DNA of 64,000 bases from Streptomyces katrae (GTDB lineage Bacteria; Actinomycetota; Actinomycetes; Streptomycetales; Streptomycetaceae), in the NCBI RefSeq assembly GCF_002028425.1, contig NZ_CP020042.1, positions 434,001 through 498,000 of the forward strand, in the 5' to 3' direction. A program made the position numbers and the translations under genes. The notes under the pieces were generated by a model. That model saw only the letters and a program-made list of their open reading frames with translations, had not been told where the DNA came from and did not search any database. Of this stretch, positions 37,663 to 46,059 are shown in pieces (position 1 is the first letter of the stretch; each line of letters starts with the position of its first letter).

Positions 37663-37837
37663 CCCCCGCGCGGCCCCTGGCCCCGGCGCGGACGCCCGGG
37701 GACGCGCGGTTTTCTTAGCGGAACGTTAGATCTGGGTGACGGGCCTTGTCCGGGTGCGGTGGCGGATCCAGTCTGGGCACTCCCCCGCATCCGGGGGTGC
37801 CACCCCTCCCCATCAGGGACTTCCCTCTGGAGCCGCC

Positions 37838-39199
37838 ATGTCCTCGTCCTCCGTCGCACTCGGTCCGCCGCCCGGGGAGGAGCGCCGCGGGCGCCGTCTC
37901 GCGCTCGTCGGGGGGTCCCTGGGGAACCTGGTGGAGTGGTACGACTGGTTCGTCTACGCCAGCTTCGCCATCTACTTCGCCGACTCCTTCTTCCCCGGCG
38001 ACAACCCGACCACCAAGCTGATGAACACGGCCGGCATCTTCGCGGTCGGGTTCCTGATGCGTCCGGTCGGCGGGTGGGTCCTGGGGCGGGCCGCCGACCG
38101 GCACGGGCGCAAGAGCGCGCTCACGCTGACCGTCAGCATGATGTCGGTGGCCGCCCTGCTGATCGCCGTCGCCCCGACCTACGGCCAGGCCGGCTACTTC
38201 GGGGCCGTCGTGCTGCTGCTGGCCCGGCTGCTCCAGGGGATGAGCATCGGCGGCGAGTACGCGGCCAGTGCCACCTACCTGACGGAGGCCTCGGCCCGCG
38301 ACCGCCGCGGGCTGGGCTCCTCGTTCCAGTACGTGTCCATGACCTGCGGCCAGCTCCTCGGCCTGGGGATCCTGATCACGATGCAGCACACCCTGACCAA
38401 GGAGCAGCTGGGCAGCTGGGGCTGGCGGATCCCGTTCGTCCTCGGCGCGGTGTTCGCGGTCGTGGTGTTCTGGCTGCGGCGCCGGCTGCAGGAGACCGAC
38501 GCGTTCCAGGAGGGCGGCGCGCACGACGACAGTGCGCGCGGCTCGCTCAAGGCCCTGTGGGAGCACCGGCGGCAGGCGGGGCTGGTCATGGCGCTCACCC
38601 TCGGCGGCACCGTCGCCTACTACACCTACACCACCTACCTCACCAAGTACCTGGTCGGCAGCGCCGGCATGGCCAAGAACACGGCCACACTGGTGAGTTT
38701 CACCGCCCTCGCCCTCTTCGCGGTGCTCCAGCCCTTCGCCGGGATGCTCTCCGACCGGATCGGCCGCCGCCCGCTGCTGATCACCTTCGCCGTGGGCTGC
38801 ACCGTCGGCACCTATCCGATCATGACGGCGCTCGGTTCGGCGTCCTCGTACTGGTCCGCGCTCGGCCTGTCCCTGCTGGCCCTGGTGATCGTCACCGGCT
38901 ACACCTCCATCAACGCGGCGGTCAAGGCCGAGCTGTTCCCCACCCGGGTGCGGGCCCTGGGCGTGGCGCTGCCGTACGCGATCGCCAACGCGCTCTTCGG
39001 CGGCACCGCGGAGTACGTGGCGCTGTGGTTCAAGAAGGGCGGGCACGAGGGGATGTTCTTCTGGTACGTGTCCGGGTGCGCCCTCGTCTCGCTCGTGACG
39101 TACGTGCTGATGCCGGACACCCGCAACGCGGCGCTCAGCCGCGCCGAGGAGGAGGCGGGGACGCAGCCGGCGCCGGCCGGTGCGGGGGCGGCGCGATAG
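37838..39199 (+). CDS. MFS transporter, metabolite:H+ symporter (MHS) family
   Basis: 453 residues with about twelve membrane segments. Residues LGNLVEWYDWFVYASFAIYFADSFF match the MHS family start (KgtP, ProP, citrate and shikimate porters). The loop GRAADRHGRKSAL is the MFS signature. The adjoining two-component system and TAXI-type binding protein suggest a di- or tricarboxylate substrate, by analogy with carboxylate-sensing systems. ATG 37838 is the start; longer in-frame sequence upstream is not credible. Confidence 0.88.
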   Translation: MSSSSVALGPPPGEERRGRRLALVGGSLGNLVEWYDWFVYASFAIYFADSFFPGDNPTTKLMNTAGIFAVGFLMRPVGGWVLGRAADRHGRKSALTLTVSMMSVAALLIAVAPTYGQAGYFGAVVLLLARLLQGMSIGGEYAASATYLTEASARDRRGLGSSFQYVSMTCGQLLGLGILITMQHTLTKEQLGSWGWRIPFVLGAVFAVVVFWLRRRLQETDAFQEGGAHDDSARGSLKALWEHRRQAGLVMALTLGGTVAYYTYTTYLTKYLVGSAGMAKNTATLVSFTALALFAVLQPFAGMLSDRIGRRPLLITFAVGCTVGTYPIMTALGSASSYWSALGLSLLALVIVTGYTSINAAVKAELFPTRVRALGVALPYAIANALFGGTAEYVALWFKKGGHEGMFFWYVSGCALVSLVTYVLMPDTRNAALSRAEEEAGTQPAPAGAGAAR

Positions 39200-39241
39200 G
39201 CTGCCGGCCGGTTCTGGGGTCCGGGGTGCGGGGAGGTGGCG

Positions 39242-39961
39242 GTGCACGCGCTGCTGGTCGAGGACGACGACCGCATGGCCCGGGCCCTGGGCACCGCCCT
39301 CGCCCGGCGGGGGCACACCGTGCGCCGGGTCAGCCGGGCGCTGGACGCCCTGCGGTACGTCCACGAGGCCGGGTTCGTCCTGCTCGACCTCGGCCTGCCC
39401 GACCTCGACGGGCTGGAACTGCTGCGGCGGCTGCGCACCGTCTGCGACGCGCCGCTGATCGTGGTGACCGCGCGCTGCGAGGAGCGGGACGTGGTGCAGG
39501 GGCTGCGGGCGGGCGCAGACGACTACGTGGTCAAGCCGTTCCGGATGGCGGAGCTGATCGCCCGGATCGACACCGTACGCCGGCGGACGCAGGTCCCCGG
39601 TGGGTCGCCCGGCGGCGATCCCGCCGGCGCCGGCGGCCGGGCCGTGCGCGCCGGGGACGTGGAGGTGGACCCGGCCGGGCGGACCGTCACCGTGGCCGGG
39701 AGTGAAGTCCGGCTGACCCGGCGGGAGTTCGACGTCCTGGCACTGCTGGCCGCCCGCCCCGACGAAGTGCACTCCCGCGAGGAGATCCTGGACCGCATCT
39801 GGGGCGACGCCTTCCTCGCCGCCTCGCGCTCCCTGGACGTGCACGTGGCGGGCATCCGCGCCAAGACGGGCCGTCCGGGCCTGGTGCGCACGGTGCGCGG
39901 GTTCGGCTACCAGCTCGGCGCGGACCCGGCCGTACGCGGGGAGCGGGGCGCGGACCGGTGA
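39242..39961 (+). CDS. OmpR-family response regulator
   Basis: 239 residues. The receiver domain has the acidic pair in VEDDDR, the phospho-acceptor Asp in FVLLDLGLPDLDG, Thr in VVTARC and Lys in VVKPF. The C-terminal winged helix ends in RTVRGFGYQL. GTG 39242 is preferred over GTG 39236 because GGGGAGG then has proper spacing. GTGA overlap with the kinase gene makes a coupled two-component pair that probably controls the adjacent transporter. Confidence 0.93.
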   Translation: MHALLVEDDDRMARALGTALARRGHTVRRVSRALDALRYVHEAGFVLLDLGLPDLDGLELLRRLRTVCDAPLIVVTARCEERDVVQGLRAGADDYVVKPFRMAELIARIDTVRRRTQVPGGSPGGDPAGAGGRAVRAGDVEVDPAGRTVTVAGSEVRLTRREFDVLALLAARPDEVHSREEILDRIWGDAFLAASRSLDVHVAGIRAKTGRPGLVRTVRGFGYQLGADPAVRGERGADR

Positions 39962-41370
39962 GGCGCAGGCTGCTCGTGGTGCTGATGGTGCTCATGGGGG
40001 TGGCCGCGCTGCTGCTGTGCGTGCCCCTGGCCGACGCCTACGCGCGGGGGCGGACCGAGCACCTGCTGCTCCAGCGGCGTTCGGAGGCCGTCCGGTTCGC
40101 CGACCTCGCGGACCGGACGGGCACCGAGGCCGACCGGGCGGAGCTGTCCGCCGAGATCGGCCGGTACGCGCAGCTGTACGGGGCCTCGGTGACCGTGGTC
40201 GACGCGGCGGGGGCGACGGTGGCGCGGGCGCAGGGAGCGGGGCCCGCCGCACGCACCCCGCCGGCGGCGGCGTCGGAGGCCCGGCGGCGGGCCCTCACCG
40301 GGCGTTCCACCGACCGGCTGCCGACGGTCCGCCCCTGGGGCCCGGACCGCGTGGTGCTGGCCGAGCCGGTGGGGCGGGACGAACGGGTCAGCGGGGCGGT
40401 GCTGATGACCGTGCCCACCGGGGCGGCCCGCCGGGACGTGACCCTGCGCTGGGCGCTGATCGCCGCCGGCGCGGTCACCGCGTTCGCGGCGGCGGCCCTG
40501 GTCGCGGCGGGGATCACCCGCTGGCTGCTGCGCCCGGTCCTCGACCTGGACCGGGCGGTGGAGGGGCTGGCGGCCGGGAGCCTGCGGGCCCGGGCCGTCT
40601 CCGACACCGGGCCGCCGGAACTGCGGCGGCTGCGGCGCCACTTCAACGGGATGGCGGAGGCCGTCGCCGACTCCCTGGGCCGCCAGCGGGCGTTCGTCGC
40701 CGACGCCTCGCACCAGCTGCGCAACCCCCTGGCCACGCTGGTGCTCCAGCTGGAGAACGTCGAACCGCACATCGTGCCGGGTCCGGGCCTGGCCGAGCAC
40801 GCCCGGGCGCTGGACGAGGCGGAGCGGCTGGAGGAGCTGCTGGACGGGCTGCTGGAGCTGGCGCGGGTGGAGTCCGGGACGGCGCGGCGCGCGGACCAGG
40901 ACCTGGCGGGGGCGGTACGGCGACGGGTGGAGGCCTGGGAGCCGGTCTTCCGTGCCGCGGGGCTGGAGCTCGCGGCCGAGGGCCTTCCCCGGGAGCTGCG
41001 CGTACGGGCCCTGCCGGACGCGGCGGGTCGGATCCTGGACGCGCTGCTGGACAACGCGGTGAAGTTCGTACCGTCCGGTGGCCGGGTGGAGGTGCGCGTT
41101 TCGGGTCCGTCGGGCGGGCAGGCCCTCGTGCGGGTCGCGGACGACGGGCCGGGGGTGCCGGCCGGCCGGCGGGAGCTGCTGCTGGGGCGTTTCGCCCGCG
41201 CCCCCGAGCACCAGAACGTGCCCGGCAGCGGGCTGGGGCTGGCCATCGCCGAGGAGATCGCCCGGCTGAGCGGGGGCGGGCTCGAGGTCGCCGGGAACGA
41301 TCCGCGGGGCCTGGTCTTCGCGTTCCGGCTGCCGTGCCCCGCGGAGGGTCAGCCGTACACCGAGCGGTAG
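39958..41370 (+). CDS. Sensor histidine kinase, partner of the OmpR-type regulator
   Basis: 470 residues. Membrane segment at 4-27, an extracellular sensor loop to about 160, second segment (AAGAVTAFAAAALVAAGITRWLL) and HAMP. The phospho-accepting His is in ADASHQLRNPLATL. The ATPase motifs are LLDNAVKFV, DDGPGVP and GSGLGLAIAEEI. The plan is like TctE/QseC kinases that sense carboxylates or quinols. Its 3' end overlaps the convergent TAXI lipoprotein gene by 22 bp. Confidence 0.93.
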   Translation: MRRRLLVVLMVLMGVAALLLCVPLADAYARGRTEHLLLQRRSEAVRFADLADRTGTEADRAELSAEIGRYAQLYGASVTVVDAAGATVARAQGAGPAARTPPAAASEARRRALTGRSTDRLPTVRPWGPDRVVLAEPVGRDERVSGAVLMTVPTGAARRDVTLRWALIAAGAVTAFAAAALVAAGITRWLLRPVLDLDRAVEGLAAGSLRARAVSDTGPPELRRLRRHFNGMAEAVADSLGRQRAFVADASHQLRNPLATLVLQLENVEPHIVPGPGLAEHARALDEAERLEELLDGLLELARVESGTARRADQDLAGAVRRRVEAWEPVFRAAGLELAAEGLPRELRVRALPDAAGRILDALLDNAVKFVPSGGRVEVRVSGPSGGQALVRVADDGPGVPAGRRELLLGRFARAPEHQNVPGSGLGLAIAEEIARLSGGGLEVAGNDPRGLVFAFRLPCPAEGQPYTER

Positions 41371-42317
41371 TGGGCGACGGCGCCCGGGTGGAGCGGGACC
41401 AGGCCGGTGGAGATGGCGAAGCGGGGTTCCAGCCGCACCCCCGCCGTCACCTCGCGCAGCAGGTCGTGGCGGCGGTCGAAGACCACCCGGAGCAGGTCGC
41501 GGGCGGCGGCGGGGGGCACGTCCGGGCGGGCCAGCAGGTAGTTGCCGACGCCGACCGTGCCCACGGGGGCGGTCAGTCCGTAGGCCCCCGCGGGCAGGGT
41601 GACCGCCGTGTAGACGGGCCCGTAGCGGCCGCGCAGGGCTCCCGTGTAGCCGTCCAGCGGGAGGAAGCGAAGGGGGAGTTCGCGGGCCAGGCCGGTCAGG
41701 GCGGGGGTGGGTACCCCGCCGGACCAGAACACGGCGTCGACGGTGCCCGCGCGCAGCGCCGCCGCCGACTCGGCCAGGCCCAGCTGCCGTTCGTCCGCCG
41801 GGGACGGGCCCGTGGTCAGTCCGGCGGCGCTCAGCAGGCGGCCGGCCAGGACCTGGACCCCGGACCCGGCGGCGCCGGCCGCGAGCGGGCGCCCGGCGAG
41901 GTCGGTGACGGAGCGGGCGGGACCGGCGGCCGGGACGAGGAGGTGGGTGTAGTTGACGTAGACGCGGGCCAGTGCCGTCACCGGGGCGCGGCGGGCGAAC
42001 GGCTCGCGCCCCAGGGCGGCGTCCTCGGCGACGTCGGCCATGGACAGCGCGAGGTCGACGGAGCCCTCGTCCAGCCGGCGCAGGTTGTCCACGCTGGCGG
42101 CGGTGGGGACGGGCACGATCCGCAGCGGGCTCCCGCTGTCGGCGACCGCCCGGGCGAGGGCCTGTCCGAAGGCGTTGTACGGGCCTCCCGGCGGCCCGGT
42201 CGCCAGCCGGAGCCGGGGCCCGGGGCCGGAGCTCCCGGAGCATCCGGCCAGGGCCGCCGCGAGCGCGCAGAGGCCGGCCCCGATCAGGTGCCGGCGTCCG
42301 GTCTGCGCGCTGCTCAC
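41349..42317 (-). CDS. TAXI-family TRAP transporter solute-binding lipoprotein (no TRAP permease nearby)
   Basis: 322 residues. Lipoprotein signal RRHLIGAGLCALAAALAGCSG, then a TAXI-type periplasmic-binding domain (RLATGPPGGPYNAFGQALARAV, VDLALSMADVAEDAALG, TDLAGRPLAAG, VDAVFWSGGVPTPALTGLA). The family binds carboxylates such as 2-oxoglutarate or glutamate for TRAP permeases. No TRAP membrane gene lies near. Convergent overlap with the sensor kinase suggests it may deliver a ligand to the kinase or the MHS transporter; that is inference. Confidence 0.88.
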   Translation of the reverse strand: MSSAQTGRRHLIGAGLCALAAALAGCSGSSGPGPRLRLATGPPGGPYNAFGQALARAVADSGSPLRIVPVPTAASVDNLRRLDEGSVDLALSMADVAEDAALGREPFARRAPVTALARVYVNYTHLLVPAAGPARSVTDLAGRPLAAGAAGSGVQVLAGRLLSAAGLTTGPSPADERQLGLAESAAALRAGTVDAVFWSGGVPTPALTGLARELPLRFLPLDGYTGALRGRYGPVYTAVTLPAGAYGLTAPVGTVGVGNYLLARPDVPPAAARDLLRVVFDRRHDLLREVTAGVRLEPRFAISTGLVPLHPGAVAHYRSVYG

Positions 42318-42340
42318 GGCGGCAGCCTAGGGGCGTGCCG

Positions 42341-42382
42341 GGGCTCGGACCAGGGCCCGGGTCAGGGCCCTGGTCCGAGCCC
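42341..42382. terminator. Perfect 18-bp hairpin downstream of the isochorismatase-family gene
   Basis: GGGCTCGGACCAGGGCCC (42341-42358) pairs with its exact reverse complement (42365-42382) around a 6-nt loop. It begins 3 bp after the stop of the minus-strand hydrolase gene and lies upstream of the TAXI gene start, so it should end hydrolase transcripts before they enter the TAXI gene. Confidence 0.88.
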
Positions 42383-42385
42383 GGG

Positions 42386-43030
42386 TCAGGGGCGCAGGCC
42401 GGCCGCGGTGGGGACGACGACGCCGAACATGTCGGTGATCGTCGTCAGGGCGGCGCTCTGGAGGGCCGCGGCGGGCAGGACGGTGCCGTCGGGGGCGGCG
42501 AGGGCGCGGGTGGCGGTGGCCTCGGCGACGACGGTGGGCCGGTAGCCGAGGTTGAAGGCCTGCTGGGCGGTGAAGGTGATGCACATGTGCGTCATGAACC
42601 CGGCGAGGACGAGGTCCTTGCCGCTGCCCGCGGCGAAGCCGAGGCCGGTCAGGGTCTTCTCCAGTTCGGTGGCGTGGAAGGCGTTGGGGAAGTTCTTGAC
42701 CACGACGGGTTCGCCGTCGGCAGGGGCCACCTCCTCGCTGAGGGCGCCGATGTGCTCGCGGACGTCGTACGGGCTGCCCTCGCCGCCGTCGTGGACGACG
42801 TGCACGACCGGGGTACCGGCGGCGCGGGCCCGCTCCAGCAGGCGGGCGCCCGCCGCGACGGCCTCCTCGGCGCCCTCCAGGGCCATCACGCCGGTGCGGT
42901 AGGTGTTCTGGAAGTCGATCATGATCAGGACGGACTCGGCCAGCCGGGGCGGCCGGTTCTCCAGCCCGCTCAGGTCGCGCAGGGTCGTGGACGCGGTGGT
43001 GGCGGCGGTGTTCGCGGTCGTGGTGCTCAC
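42386..43030 (-). CDS. Isochorismatase-family cysteine hydrolase
   Basis: 214 residues. Cysteine hydrolase fold with catalytic Asp in LIMIDFQNTY, Lys in VVVKNFPNAF and nucleophile Cys in AGFMTHMCITFTAQQAF. Members hydrolyse amides (nicotinamide, ureidoacrylate) or isochorismate. The FQNTY variant and MTHMC match stress-linked hydrolases of unknown substrate. A GlxA-type regulator lies directly upstream on the same strand (141 bp), a pairing seen often with this enzyme family. Confidence 0.88.
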   Translation of the reverse strand: MSTTTANTAATTASTTLRDLSGLENRPPRLAESVLIMIDFQNTYRTGVMALEGAEEAVAAGARLLERARAAGTPVVHVVHDGGEGSPYDVREHIGALSEEVAPADGEPVVVKNFPNAFHATELEKTLTGLGFAAGSGKDLVLAGFMTHMCITFTAQQAFNLGYRPTVVAEATATRALAAPDGTVLPAAALQSAALTTITDMFGVVVPTAAGLRP

Positions 43031-43171
43031 TGGATGCCTCTCATCGGTTCTGATCGGTACTCGTTCGGGATGCGGGTCGGCGGAAGCGGGCAGGGCGCAG
43101 CGCTCCGCCCGGCCGTCCGCCGGGGGACATCGGGGTGTTCGGGTGTGCCGGTGTTGCGGCCCGTCAGGCCG

Positions 43172-44164
43172 TCAGGCCGTCTGGGTGCGGAAGCGGCGCC
43201 GGTAGGCCGCGGGAGTGGTGGCGAGCTGGCGCCGGAAGGCCCGGTGCAGGGTCTCCGCGGAGCCGAGCCCGGAGCCGGCCGCCACCTGGTCGAGCGGGCA
43301 GTCGGTGGTCTCCAGCAGCCGCCGGGCCAGTTCGACGCGGACCGCTTCGACGTAGGCGGCGGGGCTGGTGCCCGTCTCCTGTTTGAAGACGCGGGCGAAG
43401 TGCCGTTCGCTCAGGCACATCCGGGCGGCCAGGGCCGGTGCGGACAGGTCGGCGTCGGGGTGGTCGGCGATCCACAGCCGCAGCTCGTCGATCTCCCGGC
43501 GCCCGGCTGCGGGGCGGCTGAGCGGTACCGAGAACTGGCTCTGGCCGCCCTGCCGCTTGAGGTACATCACCAGCTGCCGGGCCACGGCGAGCGCGGTCTG
43601 CTCGCCCAGGTCCTCGGCCACCAGGGCCAGCGCGAGGTCGAGGCAGGCGCTGATCCCGGCCCCGGTCCACAGCCGGCCGCGGTCGGTCCGCACGAAGATG
43701 GGGTCCGGGTCGACCGTGACGCCGGGGTGTTCTGCGGCGAGCTGGGCGGCCGTCGACCAGTGGGTGGTGGCCGTCCGCCCGTCGAGCAGCCCGGCGGCGG
43801 CCAGCAGATGGGCGCCCACGCACACCGAGGCGACGCGCCGGGCGTGCGGGGCGGTCTCCCTCACCCAGGCGACGACCTCCTCGTCGATCCGGGCGACGGG
43901 CCCGTCCTCGGCCATGTCGACCGCGCCCGGCACGAGGAGGGTGTCCACCCCGGCGCCGACATCGGCGAAGGCCACGTCGGTCAGCAGCCGCACGCCCGCC
44001 GACGTGCGCACCGCGCCGACGGCGGCCCCGGCGAGGCGGACCTCGTAGCCGGCCCGGCCCGCGGTCTCGCGGTTGGCCAGCGCGAAGACCTCTGCGGGGC
44101 CGGTGACGTCGAGGAGGTCGACATCGGGGAAGACCGCGATGACGACACGGTGTGCGGTGGGCAT
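43172..44164 (-). CDS. GlxA-family transcriptional regulator (DJ-1/PfpI domain plus AraC-type HTH)
   Basis: 330 residues from ATG 44164. The DJ-1/PfpI-like domain spans about 1-190 (VVIAVFPDVDLLDVTGPAEVF, VASVCVGAHLLAAAGLLDG). The AraC-type DNA-binding domain is at 225-325 (LSERHFARVFKQETG, GLGSAETLHRAFRRQL). It is probably the regulator of the hydrolase gene just downstream. The strand is open much further upstream, but without credible start signals. Confidence 0.9.
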   Translation of the reverse strand: MPTAHRVVIAVFPDVDLLDVTGPAEVFALANRETAGRAGYEVRLAGAAVGAVRTSAGVRLLTDVAFADVGAGVDTLLVPGAVDMAEDGPVARIDEEVVAWVRETAPHARRVASVCVGAHLLAAAGLLDGRTATTHWSTAAQLAAEHPGVTVDPDPIFVRTDRGRLWTGAGISACLDLALALVAEDLGEQTALAVARQLVMYLKRQGGQSQFSVPLSRPAAGRREIDELRLWIADHPDADLSAPALAARMCLSERHFARVFKQETGTSPAAYVEAVRVELARRLLETTDCPLDQVAAGSGLGSAETLHRAFRRQLATTPAAYRRRFRTQTA

Positions 44165-44276
44165 GCGCCCATCCTCCCCGCGGGCGCCGCATGGCCGCAA
44201 TGACGCTTCCCCGTCACATTCGGACACAGGCCCGAAGGGGGGCTTCCACCGCCGGCCGAAGCCGCGACCGGCGATC

Positions 44277-44295
44277 GGGTGACCTTGCGTCACCC
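44277..44295. promoter_or_regulatory. Perfect inverted repeat between the GlxA and rodlin genes
   Basis: GGGTGAC (44277-44283), CTTGC spacer, GTCACCC (44289-44295). It lies 80 bp before the rodlin start and 112 bp from the GlxA start, so it may be an operator for either. Confidence 0.45.
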
Positions 44296-44374
44296 CGTCG
44301 GGCGTACCCCCGTTACCAGGGCGACCTCCCCGTCGGGGGGACGGGTCTTCCGCCAGACAAGGAACCTTTCGAGC

Positions 44375-44788
44375 ATGCTGAAGAAGATGATGGTCACCGC
44401 CGTAGCCACCGCCGCCGCGATCGGCGCGGGCGCTGCCGCTGCCGCCCCGGCCATGGCCATCGGCAACGACAACGGGATCAACACCGTCAACGGCAACGAC
44501 GCCGCCCAGATCTACGGCAACCAGAAGACCGCCGGCGACATGAGCCCCCAGCTCTCCGTGGTCCAGGGCACCCTCAACAAGCCCTGCATCGCCCTGCCGG
44601 CGAAGGTCAACGCCCAGTCCGTGGTCGCCCTCGTGGCCAACATCGGCGTCCAGGACATCAACGTCCTGTCCAACCCGCAGGACCAGCAGTGCACCGAGAA
44701 CTCCACCCAGGCCAAGGGCGACGAGCCGCTCTCGCACATCCTGGACAACATCCCGGTCCTGTCCGGCAACGCCTCCGCCGGCAGCTGA
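44375..44788 (+). CDS. Rodlin (RdlA/RdlB family) surface protein of aerial hyphae and spores
   Basis: 137 residues. Signal peptide MLKKMMVTAVATAAAIGAG ending near AMA, then the rodlin signature: GDMSPQLSVVQGTLNKPC, VQDINVLSNPQDQQC and STQAKGDEPLSHILDNIPVLS. Two Cys are conserved. Rodlins arrange chaplin fibres into the paired rodlets on aerial hyphae and spores. In S. coelicolor two divergent rodlin genes adjoin; here only one copy is seen and no chaplin gene lies nearby. A strong hairpin follows. Confidence 0.92.
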   Translation: MLKKMMVTAVATAAAIGAGAAAAAPAMAIGNDNGINTVNGNDAAQIYGNQKTAGDMSPQLSVVQGTLNKPCIALPAKVNAQSVVALVANIGVQDINVLSNPQDQQCTENSTQAKGDEPLSHILDNIPVLSGNASAGS

Positions 44789-44791
44789 ACG

Positions 44792-44836
44792 GCGAAGGCC
44801 CCTCACCCCGGTCCTTCCGGGGTGAGGAGCCTTCGC
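44792..44836. terminator. Bidirectional hairpin between rodlin and the CDPS-associated P450
   Basis: GCGAAGGCCCCTCACCCCG (44792-44810) pairs with CGGGGTGAGGAGCCTTCGC (44818-44836), a near-perfect 19-bp stem with a 7-nt loop between convergent genes. Confidence 0.88.
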
Positions 44837-44862
44837 GTGCCCTCAGCGGGGGCGGCCTGCGG

Positions 44863-46059
44863 TCACCGCGCCGACGGCTGCCACATCACGGGCAGACGCT
44901 CGGGGAGGCGCTTCATGAAGCCGGTGCGCCACACGAGCTGTTCGACGGGGACGGCCAGCCGCAGCCGGGGCATCGCCGCGAGGACGGCGCGCAGGCCGAT
45001 CTCGGCGTGCTTCTTGCCGAGGGCCGTGGCCGGGCAGTAGTGGGAGCCGCCGCCGAAGGAGAAGTGGGCGGAGGAGTTGGCCCGCGTGAAGTCGAGGCGG
45101 TGCGGGTCGGGGAACACGGAGGGGTCGAAGTTGGCTCCCTCGGGCAGGACGAGGACCAGCTCGCCCTTCTTCACCTCGACCTCGCCGAGGGTCATGTCCT
45201 CCATGGCCAGGCGGGGCAGGCCGTCGCCGATGGACAGGTTGATCCGCAGGAGCTCGTCCACGGCCTGGGGCATCAGCTCGGGGTGGCCGGCCAGGTGGTC
45301 GGCCTCCTCGGGGTGGGTGAGGAGGGTGACCAGCGCCATGGCGAGGAAGCCGGCGGTGGAGATGACGCCCGCGCCGAACAGGGTGACGCCGACGGTCGCG
45401 AACATCTCGTCGCTGACGTGCTCGTAGCCCTCGGTGCCGCGGAGCTTGGCCAGGTCGCCGATGAGGCCCTGCTCGGTGTCGTCGAGGCGGGCGGTCATGT
45501 AGGCGATGTCGCGGTCCCAGTTCAGCCGGGCCGCGGGGATCTCCCGGGGGCTGTTCATGAACGCGATCGGGAGCGACTCCGACAGCAGCGGGGCCGCCTC
45601 GTGCGGTATGCCGAGGATCTGGCAGTGCATCGCCTCCGAGAAGGGGTCGGTGAACATGGACCGGATGTCGACGGGGGCTCCGTGCCGCAGCATCCGCTCG
45701 ACCAGCTCGGCGGCGTGCCCCTCCATCCATTCCTGGAGGCCCGGGGCCTTGGGGTTGATCGCCTTCATCACGGCCTTGCGCAGGCCGGCTCCGGTGATGT
45801 TGCCCATGTTGTTGACGACCTCGGGCGGGATCGTCAGCGCGTACTGGCGGGGCGCCCCCGGGTCGGAGGTGTTCTTGAGGCTGAACCGGTCGTCCTCCAG
45901 GACCTGCTTGACGAGCTCGTACGAGGAGACCAGCCAGGCCTCGGCGCCGGCGATGGTGCGTACCTTCACCACCGGGGCGAGTTCGCCGATCTGGGCGGGC
46001 AGGTGGGTGCCGTCCCACGTGAACGGGAAGTCGAGGATCGGCTCCGCGTGGGTGGTCAC
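44863..46059 (-). CDS. Cytochrome P450, tailoring enzyme of the cyclodipeptide
   Basis: 398 residues from GTG 46059, which overlaps the cyclodipeptide synthase stop (GTGA). The I-helix has GAGVISTAG, the K-helix ExxR is ELLR, and the heme loop is FSFGGGSHYCPATALG, with Ala in place of the usual last Gly (allowed in the family). P450s paired with cyclodipeptide synthases in Streptomyces dimerise the diketopiperazine or join it to nucleobases such as guanine. Which one applies here cannot be read from sequence. No ferredoxin gene adjoins. Confidence 0.88.
   Translation of the reverse strand: MTTHAEPILDFPFTWDGTHLPAQIGELAPVVKVRTIAGAEAWLVSSYELVKQVLEDDRFSLKNTSDPGAPRQYALTIPPEVVNNMGNITGAGLRKAVMKAINPKAPGLQEWMEGHAAELVERMLRHGAPVDIRSMFTDPFSEAMHCQILGIPHEAAPLLSESLPIAFMNSPREIPAARLNWDRDIAYMTARLDDTEQGLIGDLAKLRGTEGYEHVSDEMFATVGVTLFGAGVISTAGFLAMALVTLLTHPEEADHLAGHPELMPQAVDELLRINLSIGDGLPRLAMEDMTLGEVEVKKGELVLVLPEGANFDPSVFPDPHRLDFTRANSSAHFSFGGGSHYCPATALGKKHAEIGLRAVLAAMPRLRLAVPVEQLVWRTGFMKRLPERLPVMWQPSAR

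Noticed and set aside
45037..45070. Inactive heme loop in the cyclodipeptide-associated P450
   Set aside because: The loop ends C-P-A rather than C-x-G, but Ala at that position and Pro after Cys are tolerated in active P450s. The Cys and Phe are intact.
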